Origin: Fibrobacteria bacterium GUT31
Lineage (GTDB): Bacteria > Fibrobacterota > Fibrobacteria > Fibrobacterales > Fibrobacteraceae
Assembly: GCA_001462225.1 (NCBI GenBank)
Contig: LIUH01000135.1
Span: 1 to 38,318 of the forward strand
Direction: 5' to 3'
Length of the DNA: 38,318 bases
Shown: positions 1 to 8,162 of the stretch, in pieces
How the letters are laid out: the number at the start of each line of letters is the position of its first letter
Numbering within the stretch: position 1 is the stretch's first letter
Notes under the pieces: model-generated
The model's input: only the letters and a program-made list of their open reading frames with translations
Databases searched by the model: none
What the model was told of the DNA's origin: nothing
Program-made: the position numbers and the translations under genes

Positions 1-6
1 AAAATA

Positions 7-52
7 TCCTTTATACAATACAAAAATTCACTATATTATAGCGTATAAAGGA
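7..52. repeat. 10-bp perfect inverted repeat at window start
   Basis: TCCTTTATAC at 7-16 is exactly inverted as GTATAAAGGA at 43-52, with an AT-rich 26-nt spacer. A related string, TATATCCTTTAC, recurs near 71-82. The stretch 1-179 carries no gene I can support. The repeat could be an operator or the end of an element lying outside the window. Confidence 0.4.
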
Positions 53-167
53 CTTTATCAAACTCTTTTGCTATATCCTTTACAAGTTTTACCTTTAAAA
101 CAAAGCTTTTTTTGCCGTCTTTGTCCAAGATCTTCGGCTTTGGGGGTTAGCTCTTTCATTTTTTTAC

Positions 168-179
168 TAAATTACCCCT
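168..179 (+). promoter_or_regulatory. Leaderless-type -10 box of the macroglobulin gene
   Basis: TAAATT at 168-173 is followed by ACCCCT and then ATG at 180. There is no purine-rich ribosome binding site, so transcription would start at or next to the start codon. Confidence 0.5.
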
Positions 180-3100
180 ATGACAAAATTCCTTCCCCTT
201 CTCACCCTGTTAGCCCTCCTTCTCTCTTGCGGGCAAAAAGAACAGCAAACTACATCCCGAAACCTGCTTGCCAGCGAACTTGAGGGGCAAGCAATAACCC
301 TAACCAATTTTATTTCCGCAAAACCGGCGGCAATTCTAAGCTCCCGCAGCGCGATGGAGCTTGAATTTAATCGAAATATGGTTTTGCAAGACGCTGTTGG
401 TGCAACCTTAGAGGTGAATCCGATTGACTTTGAGCCTGCTATAAAGGGTAAAGCGAAATGGCTAACCACCTCGCTTTTGCAGTTCACGCCGGATGAACCT
501 ATACAAAGCGGGCAAACCTACAAAGCTAAATTCAACGGCAAAAAAGCCTTTGGAAATTCCGTAGATGTGGATGATTACAGTTTTGAATTTAAAACTATCC
601 CGAATGAGGTATTGGAAATAGTCGGCGGGTTTGAGCCGGTGACCGGGAAGGTGAACTCGGCAAAACTGATTTTGGAAATTAGATTCGCAGATAAACCCGA
701 TAGCGCAAAATTGGCAAAGGATTTAACGCTCAACTTTAATTCTAAAACCATGCCGTATAAAATGTTTTTTGACGGACGGGGAAACTTTGTAAAAATAGAA
801 AGCGAAAACGTGCTTCGCACAACGAAAGCTCAAAATGCGGAAATAATTCTGTCTAAAAACTGGAATGCAAGCGACAAGCCGTTTACCGAAACCTTTTTAT
901 TGCCGGCCACAGGGAGTTTTGTGGTTGTTAACTCTAGGGAATCTTCAGCGGAAGGCGGCGAAAAAGCATGGGAAGTTGTTTTTTCCGACCCAATTGCGAG
1001 CGATAGGGATGTTTCCGGTTTTGTGAGCATTTCACCAAGTGTTAGTTACAAAGCCTCCGTCAAAAACAGAACTTTAAGGGTAAAGGGCAATTTTTCTTAT
1101 GGGTCGCATTATACGCTCAGAATTGAAAAAGGCTTTCCCAGTGCTTACGGAACAAAAATAGAGAGCGGCTTTGTTAAATCATTTTCTTTTGACGATGAAA
1201 AACCTCAGTTGGAAGCGGTTGGCTCAGGCCTGTTTTTGCCGCTGGAAAACAAAGGGCGTTTGCAATTCAAAAGCATGAATTTGGCAGGCGTGAAATTGGA
1301 AATACAGGAAATTTTGCCGCAGAATTTGATATTCTTTTTGCAAAACAACGATTTACGTTCCTCTAACAGATGGATTTCCGATATTGAGCGAACAGCGAAA
1401 AATGTTTATTCAAAAGAAGTTAAATTTGAAAATCCCAAGAGAAACGAGTGGCTAAAAACAGAAATGGATATTTCCAATTATTTTGCAAAAAAAGCCGGAG
1501 CGGCGTATGTTGTAAAAATGAATTTCAACCCGGAAAATCTTATACTTCCATGCAAAAATACAAGCGACGAATATTCGGAAAACAACTTGGTTTATGAAAG
1601 CGATTCTTATTACGAAAATCCATGCAACGAATATTATTATTATGACCGCAACAAGGAAAAAATTTTGATTGTATCTTCCATTGCGTTAACAGCGAAAAAA
1701 GAAAGCGATGGCGTTCATGTTTGGGCAACCGATGTTGAAACTTCCAAACCGATTTCCGGTTTATCTTTGGAATTGTATGGCAAAATAAATGATGTCATGG
1801 CTACGCAAAAAACAGATGCAAACGGATATGTATTCTTCTCCGTGAAAAAAGACAGCGAAGGGTATGTTGTAAAGGGGCAGGGAAACAGAGGGCTTGCTTT
1901 GCTAAAACTCACCCAGAACAACTGGGAGACCAGCCGCTTTGATGTGGGCGGTGTTCAGGAAAAAAACAATAATGCTAGGTTGTTCGGCTACACGGAAAGA
2001 GGGGTTTACAGGCCGGGCGATACCATTCATTTTTCGGGCATAGCGAGGGAAGGCATAGAACGCGCGCTGGCGAATATTTCCATGTCCGTTTCGGTGAAAA
2101 ATCCTTTAGGCTCGGTTGTTTTTGATGGTGCAGCCAAGACATCAGAAAACGGAATGTTCTCTTTGGATATTCCGACTGAATTGAATGCACCGACCGGCGA
2201 ATGGCTTGCCGTAATAAAAAGCGGCGGCAACGAATGGCAACACTATTTGCGGGTGGAAACGGTTAAACCCAACCGTCTGAAAAATACGCTTGAACTTCCG
2301 GAAAAACTGAGCGGTGCGGAAATAAAACTAAATCAAACTTTCAAAAGCAAATACTTGTTCGGTACACCCGCTGCCGGATTAAAAGCGGAAATAAACTTTT
2401 CAATAAAAAAGAAATCCCTGACATTTCCTCGCTTTCCGGATTTCACATTTAAAAATCGAATGCTTTCTTTTGAGGAAAGGGACGATGAAAGTCTGTTCAA
2501 GGGAAATTTAGACCGCGAAGGGGAAGCGAAAATTTCCAGAACAATTAGCCTCAAAAACAGAAATATTCCCGAAGCGGCAACCATAAGAGTTCATTCTACG
2601 GTACATGAAAACGGCGGCGGTTTCACAGAGAGCTGGCATTCTTCAACCATTTATCCATATCCCGCTTTTGTGGGATTAAAAACAAGGGATTCTTGGGATG
2701 GTGTACGCATAGGCGATACTTTGCGCGTTCCGGTAATCACCCTAGATGAAAACGGAAAAGTTACTTCAGACAGAAAACTCTCCGTAAAGGTTTATCAGAA
2801 CCGCTATTATTCGTGGTGGGAAGGCGATTCCTATGACCGCTGGGACTTTAGAACCCAAAAGCAAACCTACCTTGTTCACGAAGAAACCATTAAAAGCGGA
2901 AATTCCCCAAAGGAGTTCAAGTGGTCGCCGGAGAATTACGGCTTGATTGCCATTGTGGTAGAGGACGTCGAAGGCGGGCATAGCGCATCGCAATTTATTT
3001 ACGCCTCGTATTGGGGAGGCTCTGAAAATGTGCGGAATTTTCCGGAGGCAAGCCATTTGAATTTGAACAGCAGAAAAACTTCTTATAATATAGGCGATTC

Positions 3101-5651
3101 CATTTTGATCTCTTTTGAGGCACCTTCAAGCGGAAATGCTTTAGTCACCTTGGAATATGCGAATAAAGTTTTGGAAACAAAACTTGTGCAGGCAAAAGCC
3201 GGCAAGAATGAGGTCTCCTTTACGGCTGCGAAAAATATGATGCCCAATGTTTATGCGGTTGTAAGTTTGTTTTTACCCTTGAAAAGCGTTGAGGGGGAAA
3301 AGCCGATGCGTTATTACGGAATTTTGCCGATTAAGGTTGAAGACGAAAAAACAAAATTGAATTTGGCTTTGAATGTTCCGAAAGACATCAAACCGGGCGA
3401 GGAATTTTCCATAGAGGTGGCAAATAATGGAAAAGAGAACGCCTCCTTTACGCTTGCCGTTGTGGATGAAGGTTTGCTGGATTTGACTAACTTCAAAACG
3501 CCTGACCCTTGGAAATTTTATTTTCAGAAAATCGCTTTGGGAATAAAAACCTCCGATAACTATGATGAGATTATAGGTGCTTTGATGCCGGATATGGATT
3601 CTTATTTGTCCATAGGCGGTGATGAAGATATAACGAGTATGGGCGGGCAGCAAAAGACGCAGAGGTTCAAAGCTGTTTCGCTGTTCAGCGGAGTTCAGGA
3701 GGTAAAGGCCGGCAAATCCCAGAAAATCAAATTCACAATGCCGCAATATGTAGGCTCTGTTCGGGCACAGTTGATAGGTGTTTCTCAAAACGCATTTTCC
3801 AAAAACGAGGCGGATATTACGGTTAAAAAACCGCTTATGATTTTGCCGACCGCCCCTAGAGTAGCAAAGCCCGGAGATAAATTCAAAGTTCCTGTTTCCG
3901 TGTTCGCAATGGAAGATGATGTGAAGAATACAAATGTGCAGATACAGGTTTCGCAGGAATTGAAAGTTATAGGCAAAAGCAGTTTTACGCTTTCCTTTGA
4001 AAAACCCGGCGAACTTGACGGCAATTTTGAAATTGAGGCATTGCCCCTAACCGGTTCTGCAAAGATAATTGTGAAGGCGGAAAGCGGAAAGCACAAAATC
4101 GCAGACACAATAGATTTGCCTTTGATAAGCTCCTCTGCAATTTACACAGAAGTTTTGCAACGGCAGCTTTCGGCAGGGGAAACATGGCAAACCAGAATAA
4201 CCCCCTTTGGAATAGACAACACGCACAAGGCAACCCTAGTGCTCAGCACAATGCCGAATTTGGGCGCAGACGAGCGGCTTGATTACTTGATAAATTATCC
4301 TTATGGCTGTTTGGAGCAAACCGTTTCCGGTATGTTCCCGCAGTTATACATCGATAAATTCAGGGACTTGGATTCAAAGAAAAAGCAGGAAATAACCGGC
4401 AACATAAATGACGGTATTAAGCGGCTTGCGCAGTTCTCTATGAGCCAAGGATTTTCTTATTGGCCAAACCAAAGCTCTTACGCAGATCCTTGGGCTACGA
4501 GTTATGCGGGGCATTTTATGCAGGAAGCTAAAAATGCGGGCTACTCCATTCCGCAAAACCTTTTGAACACTTGGAAAAACTGGGAAATAGAACAATCCAA
4601 AAAAGCATACACCAAAGATTTCCGCAATCAGGCATATAGGTTATTTTTGCTGGCAATGGCAGGTGAAGCTCAAATGGGTGCTATGAATTTGATGAAGGAA
4701 AATAATTTGGAAAAACTGGACTGGCTTTCCAAATACCTATTAGCCGGAGCGTTTCATTTGGCCGGAAAGGAATCCATCGCAAAGCAAATTTTGGAATCCA
4801 ACGGACCGGCTTTGAGCGAATACAGGGAAAATTCCGGAACTTACGGTTCAAGCATGAGAGACCGTGCACTTGCCGCCTTTGTTTTGTCTAAGATGAATAT
4901 GTTCAGGGAGGCCCTTGATATTTACCAAGCTCTTGCCAAGGAATGGAATGCCAGAAGTTGGTGGAGCACTCAGGAAAGCGCTTTTGCCCTGCTCGCTTTT
5001 TCCGCTCTCAAAGACAAGCACGGTTCCGGCGATGTGGAGGTGCAGTGGAGCGCAAGCGGAAAAACACAAAAAGTTTTGGTTAAGAGTAATAAACCGGTGA
5101 AATTAGATTTGACTTCTTTAGGCTCGGCAGAGGTTTCGGTAGAATCTTTGAACGGAGTGGTTTTTGCCGAACTCCAAACAAAGGGATTGCCTTTGGAAGA
5201 CAATGTAAAAACGGAGAATAAAGGACTTGTTGTGGAAAGAGCTTTGTTCAGCCAAGGCGGAGAGAGAATTTCCGCTTCGCAAATAAAGCAAGGCGAGGCA
5301 TTTTGGATAAGTTTTTGGGTTAAGTCGCTTGCGCCAACTCGTCTTGAAAATTTGGCACTATCGAGCATTTTGCCTTCAAGTTTTGAAATTTCCAATGAGA
5401 GGTTGAATGAATATAATCGTCCGAGCTGGATGACCGGTCTGGGTACTTCCACGCCGGATTATATGGACATAAGGGACGATCGCATTAACTGGTTCTTTAG
5501 CCTTAACCCCGGTGAAATAAAAACTTTCGTTGTGCAAATACATCCGAGCTATGCCGGTGAATTCAGGTGGCCGGGTCTTGTTTTGGAAGCGATGTACAGC
5601 CCGGATTATTTTGCTAGGATTGCGGGGGAAAGGGTTAACGTTTGGCCTTGA
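180..5651 (+). CDS. Bacterial alpha-2-macroglobulin family lipoprotein
   Basis: An 1823-aa protein, the usual size for bacterial alpha-2-macroglobulins, which trap proteases in the periplasm by a cleavage-triggered thioester. The N-terminus is a lipoprotein signal with lipobox LLSC (Cys17), so it should be lipid-anchored. Internal beta-rich stretches such as VYRPGDTIHFSG (about residues 610-621) are typical macroglobulin MG domains. The thioester motif CLEQ is intact at about residues 1377-1380, inside YPYGCLEQT, followed by an alpha-helical thioester domain. In many proteobacteria this gene is paired with pbpC; here the next gene is an alcohol dehydrogenase and no pbpC is in the window. ATG at 180 is chosen because it directly precedes the signal peptide. 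Confidence 0.93.
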   Translation: MTKFLPLLTLLALLLSCGQKEQQTTSRNLLASELEGQAITLTNFISAKPAAILSSRSAMELEFNRNMVLQDAVGATLEVNPIDFEPAIKGKAKWLTTSLLQFTPDEPIQSGQTYKAKFNGKKAFGNSVDVDDYSFEFKTIPNEVLEIVGGFEPVTGKVNSAKLILEIRFADKPDSAKLAKDLTLNFNSKTMPYKMFFDGRGNFVKIESENVLRTTKAQNAEIILSKNWNASDKPFTETFLLPATGSFVVVNSRESSAEGGEKAWEVVFSDPIASDRDVSGFVSISPSVSYKASVKNRTLRVKGNFSYGSHYTLRIEKGFPSAYGTKIESGFVKSFSFDDEKPQLEAVGSGLFLPLENKGRLQFKSMNLAGVKLEIQEILPQNLIFFLQNNDLRSSNRWISDIERTAKNVYSKEVKFENPKRNEWLKTEMDISNYFAKKAGAAYVVKMNFNPENLILPCKNTSDEYSENNLVYESDSYYENPCNEYYYYDRNKEKILIVSSIALTAKKESDGVHVWATDVETSKPISGLSLELYGKINDVMATQKTDANGYVFFSVKKDSEGYVVKGQGNRGLALLKLTQNNWETSRFDVGGVQEKNNNARLFGYTERGVYRPGDTIHFSGIAREGIERALANISMSVSVKNPLGSVVFDGAAKTSENGMFSLDIPTELNAPTGEWLAVIKSGGNEWQHYLRVETVKPNRLKNTLELPEKLSGAEIKLNQTFKSKYLFGTPAAGLKAEINFSIKKKSLTFPRFPDFTFKNRMLSFEERDDESLFKGNLDREGEAKISRTISLKNRNIPEAATIRVHSTVHENGGGFTESWHSSTIYPYPAFVGLKTRDSWDGVRIGDTLRVPVITLDENGKVTSDRKLSVKVYQNRYYSWWEGDSYDRWDFRTQKQTYLVHEETIKSGNSPKEFKWSPENYGLIAIVVEDVEGGHSASQFIYASYWGGSENVRNFPEASHLNLNSRKTSYNIGDSILISFEAPSSGNALVTLEYANKVLETKLVQAKAGKNEVSFTAAKNMMPNVYAVVSLFLPLKSVEGEKPMRYYGILPIKVEDEKTKLNLALNVPKDIKPGEEFSIEVANNGKENASFTLAVVDEGLLDLTNFKTPDPWKFYFQKIALGIKTSDNYDEIIGALMPDMDSYLSIGGDEDITSMGGQQKTQRFKAVSLFSGVQEVKAGKSQKIKFTMPQYVGSVRAQLIGVSQNAFSKNEADITVKKPLMILPTAPRVAKPGDKFKVPVSVFAMEDDVKNTNVQIQVSQELKVIGKSSFTLSFEKPGELDGNFEIEALPLTGSAKIIVKAESGKHKIADTIDLPLISSSAIYTEVLQRQLSAGETWQTRITPFGIDNTHKATLVLSTMPNLGADERLDYLINYPYGCLEQTVSGMFPQLYIDKFRDLDSKKKQEITGNINDGIKRLAQFSMSQGFSYWPNQSSYADPWATSYAGHFMQEAKNAGYSIPQNLLNTWKNWEIEQSKKAYTKDFRNQAYRLFLLAMAGEAQMGAMNLMKENNLEKLDWLSKYLLAGAFHLAGKESIAKQILESNGPALSEYRENSGTYGSSMRDRALAAFVLSKMNMFREALDIYQALAKEWNARSWWSTQESAFALLAFSALKDKHGSGDVEVQWSASGKTQKVLVKSNKPVKLDLTSLGSAEVSVESLNGVVFAELQTKGLPLEDNVKTENKGLVVERALFSQGGERISASQIKQGEAFWISFWVKSLAPTRLENLALSSILPSSFEISNERLNEYNRPSWMTGLGTSTPDYMDIRDDRINWFFSLNPGEIKTFVVQIHPSYAGEFRWPGLVLEAMYSPDYFARIAGERVNVWP

Positions 5652-5667
5652 CATTGGCGGCGTTTAC

Positions 5668-5679
5668 TACATTCCCTTT
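5668..5679 (+). promoter_or_regulatory. Leaderless-type -10 box of the alcohol dehydrogenase gene
   Basis: TACATT at 5668-5673, then CCCTTT, then ATG at 5680. The box begins 17 nt after the macroglobulin stop codon, so the gene may have its own promoter despite the tight spacing. Confidence 0.5.
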
Positions 5680-6864
5680 ATGCGTAATTTTTCCTATCAA
5701 AATCCGACAAAGCTCATCTTTGGCAAAAACACCATTGGCGAGCTTGCAAATGAAGTTCCTCAAAACGCCAAGGTTCTTTTAACTTATGGCGGCGGTTCCA
5801 TAAAAAAGAACGGTGTTTACGAGGCGGCAAAGAAAGCCTTGGGTGGCCGGGTTGTTTTTGAATTCGGCGGCATTGAGCCGAACCCCCGCTACGAAACCTG
5901 CATAAAAACTCTGGACATAATCAAAAAAGAGGGCATAGATTTTCTGCTATCGGTTGGCGGAGGCTCTGTTTTGGACGGCACAAAATTTATAGCGCTTGCG
6001 GCAAAATACCAAGGTTCGGAGCCTTGGGACTTTATGTGCGGCAAAGCGAAAACTCCCGAAGAGGCACTGCCGTTAGCAAGTGTGCTGACGCTCCCGGCCA
6101 CAGGTTCCGAAAGCAATGCGAACTTTGTGATTTCGCGAAATTCTACCCAGGAAAAATTCGGCGGTTGGTCTCCTTTGATTTACCCCAAATTCAGCATCCT
6201 GGACCCGGAAACCACCTACACACTGCCGGCGAGGCAAACCGGAAATGGCATAGTAGATACCTTTGTGCATACAATGGAACAATATTTAACATACCCGGAA
6301 TACGCGCCGCTTCAAGATCGCTGGGCAGAATCCATTTTAACAACGCTAGTGGAGTTGGGGCGTAGAGGCATAGACGAACCGAATAATTATGATGCCCGCG
6401 CTGCCCTTATGTGGACTGCGACAATGGCTCTTAACGGTTTGATAAGCAGAGGCGTTCCGGAGGATTGGGCTACGCACGGCATTGGCCATGAGCTTACGGC
6501 GTTTTATGGCTTGGATCACGGGCAGACCCTTGCGGTTGTTATGCCGGGTTTATGGCGCAACCAGTTTGAGAAAAAGAAAGCGAAGCTGTCGCAGTACGGT
6601 CACCGTGTTTGGGGGATTTTTTCCAAAAAACCGGGGCAGGAAGGGCACGATGAGATTGCAAATTTGGCAATAGAAAAAACCGAAGAATTTTTTGAGTCAG
6701 TCGGCGTTCCTACAAAGCTCAAGGATTATGGGGTGAGTGCAACGGAGGCTGCGGAGAAAATTTCCAAAAGGTTCGCAGAGCGGGGCTTAACGAGCGAGCA
6801 CGGGCTTGGCGAAAATGGGTGCATTGGGCCAAAAGAGATCAGAGAGATTTTGGAATCAAGGTAA
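5680..6864 (+). CDS. Iron/zinc-containing NAD(P)H-dependent alcohol dehydrogenase (YqhD/BdhA-like)
   Basis: A 394-aa class III metal-dependent alcohol dehydrogenase, expected to reduce aldehydes with NAD(P)H in the cytoplasm. The dinucleotide-binding GGGS is at about 93-96. The metal ligands expected for the YqhD group are present: D193 and H197 (VDTFVH), H266 (THGIGHE) and H280 (LDHGQ). Length matches YqhD. The reading frame is open upstream to 5530 inside the macroglobulin gene, but conservation begins at MRNFSYQNPTKLIFG, so ATG 5680 is chosen. It ends 34 nt from the convergent Rpn gene. The substrate is not readable from sequence; butanol or broad aldehyde reduction is typical of the family. 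Confidence 0.9.
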   Translation: MRNFSYQNPTKLIFGKNTIGELANEVPQNAKVLLTYGGGSIKKNGVYEAAKKALGGRVVFEFGGIEPNPRYETCIKTLDIIKKEGIDFLLSVGGGSVLDGTKFIALAAKYQGSEPWDFMCGKAKTPEEALPLASVLTLPATGSESNANFVISRNSTQEKFGGWSPLIYPKFSILDPETTYTLPARQTGNGIVDTFVHTMEQYLTYPEYAPLQDRWAESILTTLVELGRRGIDEPNNYDARAALMWTATMALNGLISRGVPEDWATHGIGHELTAFYGLDHGQTLAVVMPGLWRNQFEKKKAKLSQYGHRVWGIFSKKPGQEGHDEIANLAIEKTEEFFESVGVPTKLKDYGVSATEAAEKISKRFAERGLTSEHGLGENGCIGPKEIREILESR

Positions 6865-6865
6865 A

Positions 6866-6877
6866 TTACTATAGTAA
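6866..6877. repeat. 12-bp palindrome between convergent genes
   Basis: TTACTATAGTAA is a perfect palindrome just after the dehydrogenase stop codon and before the end of the minus-strand Rpn gene. No T-run follows, so it is not a convincing intrinsic terminator. Confidence 0.3.
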
Positions 6878-6897
6878 ACGCCACTTTCTCCAGCCTG

Positions 6898-7707
6898 TCA
6901 GCAACATGTCGATAACTCTTTTTTCTTTAAAATTTCTTCAATCTGCTTATAGTCATAACCTTTTTTCACAAGGTCAAGAACTCTGGCCTCAGCCTCTTCC
7001 CGCTCAACCTCAAGAGCATCTTTCAAATTCCAATCTGTAAGCAGCATATTCTCAACCTCCGAATAATGCCTCTCCAAGAAATATACTAAATTCCCACGGC
7101 TTATGCAAGTCTTGATAGCAGCTTTTATGGCATCTTCCCGGCTCATGCTCTTGCAGTTTTGCTCCACCTCGTCCACAAGCTCGCTGTAACCGTTCAATGC
7201 CGGGCTTCTGCTTGCCATCTCAGCGTTCCTGCCTTTGTTGATGTTGTAAACCTGAACCGTAAGCTCTAGGGAATATCTCTCCTTTTTGCTCTTGAAGGCA
7301 TCGGAAAGCTTAAGCTCCTTGAAATCCGGATATTCTTCTTTGCCGTTGTAAAGAACTATGAACTCAGGAGTGGGAATTTCGACAAGCTGTTTTTTGTACA
7401 AATCTTTCTTGTTTGTTATTGCTTGGTATTCTTTTCCCATGTATTGCAGCATCCTGAGCGGCATGTTTTCATTGATCGTAGATTGATGCTCTATCAGCAC
7501 TACAAGTTTGTTTTCCAGCACAAAAGCGATATCGTTCAGTTGTTCCATGAAGAGGACATCGGATAGGGTTATTATTTCTATTTCCGTGTTTTCCGGATAG
7601 CTTTGTCCGCTCACAGCGTTGTACAGTTCCAGCAGTTTTTCTTTTTCGCTGAACAGCAAAGTGAAGACGCTGTTTTTGTAGCTGCGATTTGTTTTGGCCT
7701 CGGTCAT
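6898..7707 (-). CDS. Rpn-family recombination-promoting nuclease / PD-(D/E)XK putative transposase
   Basis: A 269-aa protein of the Rpn (YhgA-like) family, DNA endonucleases of the PD-(D/E)XK superfamily that stimulate RecA-independent recombination. The core is visible: N58-D59 in a strand, then E73-x-Q75 in VVLIEHQS. The following PLRMLQYMGKEYQ and the TPEFIVLYNG strand are typical of the family. The C-terminal 70 residues are helical and charged, as in many Rpn paralogues. The start is supported by AGGAG seven nt upstream (reading the minus strand). It stands alone, divergent from the FISUMP locus. Rpn genes often sit in accessory regions with many paralogues. Confidence 0.85.
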   Translation of the reverse strand: MTEAKTNRSYKNSVFTLLFSEKEKLLELYNAVSGQSYPENTEIEIITLSDVLFMEQLNDIAFVLENKLVVLIEHQSTINENMPLRMLQYMGKEYQAITNKKDLYKKQLVEIPTPEFIVLYNGKEEYPDFKELKLSDAFKSKKERYSLELTVQVYNINKGRNAEMASRSPALNGYSELVDEVEQNCKSMSREDAIKAAIKTCISRGNLVYFLERHYSEVENMLLTDWNLKDALEVEREEAEARVLDLVKKGYDYKQIEEILKKKELSTCC

Positions 7708-7803
7708 TTTTTCTCCTTTTTGAAAATTTCATTCCATATGTGTACGGCAAAAACCTTGCCAACCGAAAAGCGGCCAAATTTGTTCAAAAACGCTGTTTTG
7801 AAG

Positions 7804-7847
7804 TGTCCAAAAAGTGTTTAGACAGTGTTTAAACACTTTTTTGGACA
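7804..7847. repeat. Long imperfect inverted repeat / hairpin
   Basis: TGTCCAAAAAGTGTTTA (7804-7820) is inverted as TAAACACTTTTTTGGACA (7830-7847), with one extra base in the right arm and a 9-nt loop. It lies upstream of both flanking divergent genes, so a terminator role is unlikely. An operator or the remnant of a mobile element end is possible. Confidence 0.55.
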
Positions 7848-7961
7848 GTTTTTAGACATATTATTTGTGGGTAAAGGTAAGATACCCCATACCCCAAACC
7901 CAAACATTACCACTCCCCTTGCCTTAATCAGCGTTTACTTTACAATATTTTCAAAAAAACC

Positions 7962-7990
7962 TTGCCAACGGCTTAAAAAAAAGCTATATT
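7962..7990 (+). promoter_or_regulatory. Promoter of the upstream micro-ORF, -35 and -10 at ideal spacing
   Basis: TTGCCA, then a 17-nt spacer, then TATATT at 7985-7990, then TATACCC and ATG at 7998. The predicted transcription start falls at the start codon, and no Shine-Dalgarno sequence is present, so the message would be leaderless. Confidence 0.6.
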
Positions 7991-7997
7991 TATACCC

Positions 7998-8066
7998 ATG
8001 ATGGTGTATAATACCCAAAATAAGGCAAAAGGAGTTTGCAGTGCAGGCAAAGCCTTGCACTCCTGA
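7998..8066 (+). CDS. Conserved leaderless micro-ORF upstream of FISUMP gene 1 (22 aa)
   Basis: Begins ATG ATG GTG and ends TGA. The peptide contains NTQN, then KGVCSAGKA, and ends in HS. A homologous 21-aa ORF (27676-27741) lies at the same place upstream of the second FISUMP gene, with the same frame and the same end. The two differ by synonymous third-position changes at Asn (AAT/AAC), Thr (ACC/ACT) and Ser (TCC/TCA), and by a few replacements, which argues for selection on the peptide. The central 27 nt are identical, so nucleic-acid constraint may also act. No function is known to me. It could be a leader peptide, a small secreted factor, or part of a DNA repeat that happens to be open. 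The next gene starts 96 nt later. Confidence 0.5.
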   Translation: MMVYNTQNKAKGVCSAGKALHS

Positions 8067-8074
8067 CCTGACTT

Positions 8075-8102
8075 TTGACATTTGTCATAAAAAGCTTAAT
8101 AT
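8075..8102 (+). promoter_or_regulatory. Internal promoter of FISUMP gene 1
   Basis: TTGACA (8075-8080), 16-nt spacer, TAATAT (8097-8102). The block around it, GTCATAAAAAG followed by TTAATATACGCATTTT, is repeated at 27758-27784 ahead of FISUMP gene 2. Transcription from here would bypass the micro-ORF and give a leader of about 55 nt ending in the SD AGAGG. Confidence 0.55.
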
Positions 8103-8162
8103 ACGCATTTTCCCCTTCTCAGACATAAATTTAGAATTTTCCCCTAAACAAAGAGGTTCGTT

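Larger units (their letters stand above)
7708..7997. other. Intergenic region between Rpn and the FISUMP micro-ORF
   Basis: A 290-nt divergent intergenic stretch. It holds the Rpn ribosome binding site, a long imperfect inverted repeat (7804-7847), two occurrences of CCTTGCCAAC (about 7754 and 7961) and the promoter of the micro-ORF at its right end. No coding region is supported. Confidence 0.6.

Noticed and set aside
30-160. Small minus-strand ORFs at the window start (about 33 and 25 codons)
   Set aside because: One has only a TTG start after a stop and no SD; the other has no homologue I recognise. Too weak to list.
3273-3788. Long minus-strand frames inside the macroglobulin gene
   Set aside because: They are antisense to conserved macroglobulin coding sequence and have no SD or recognisable domain.
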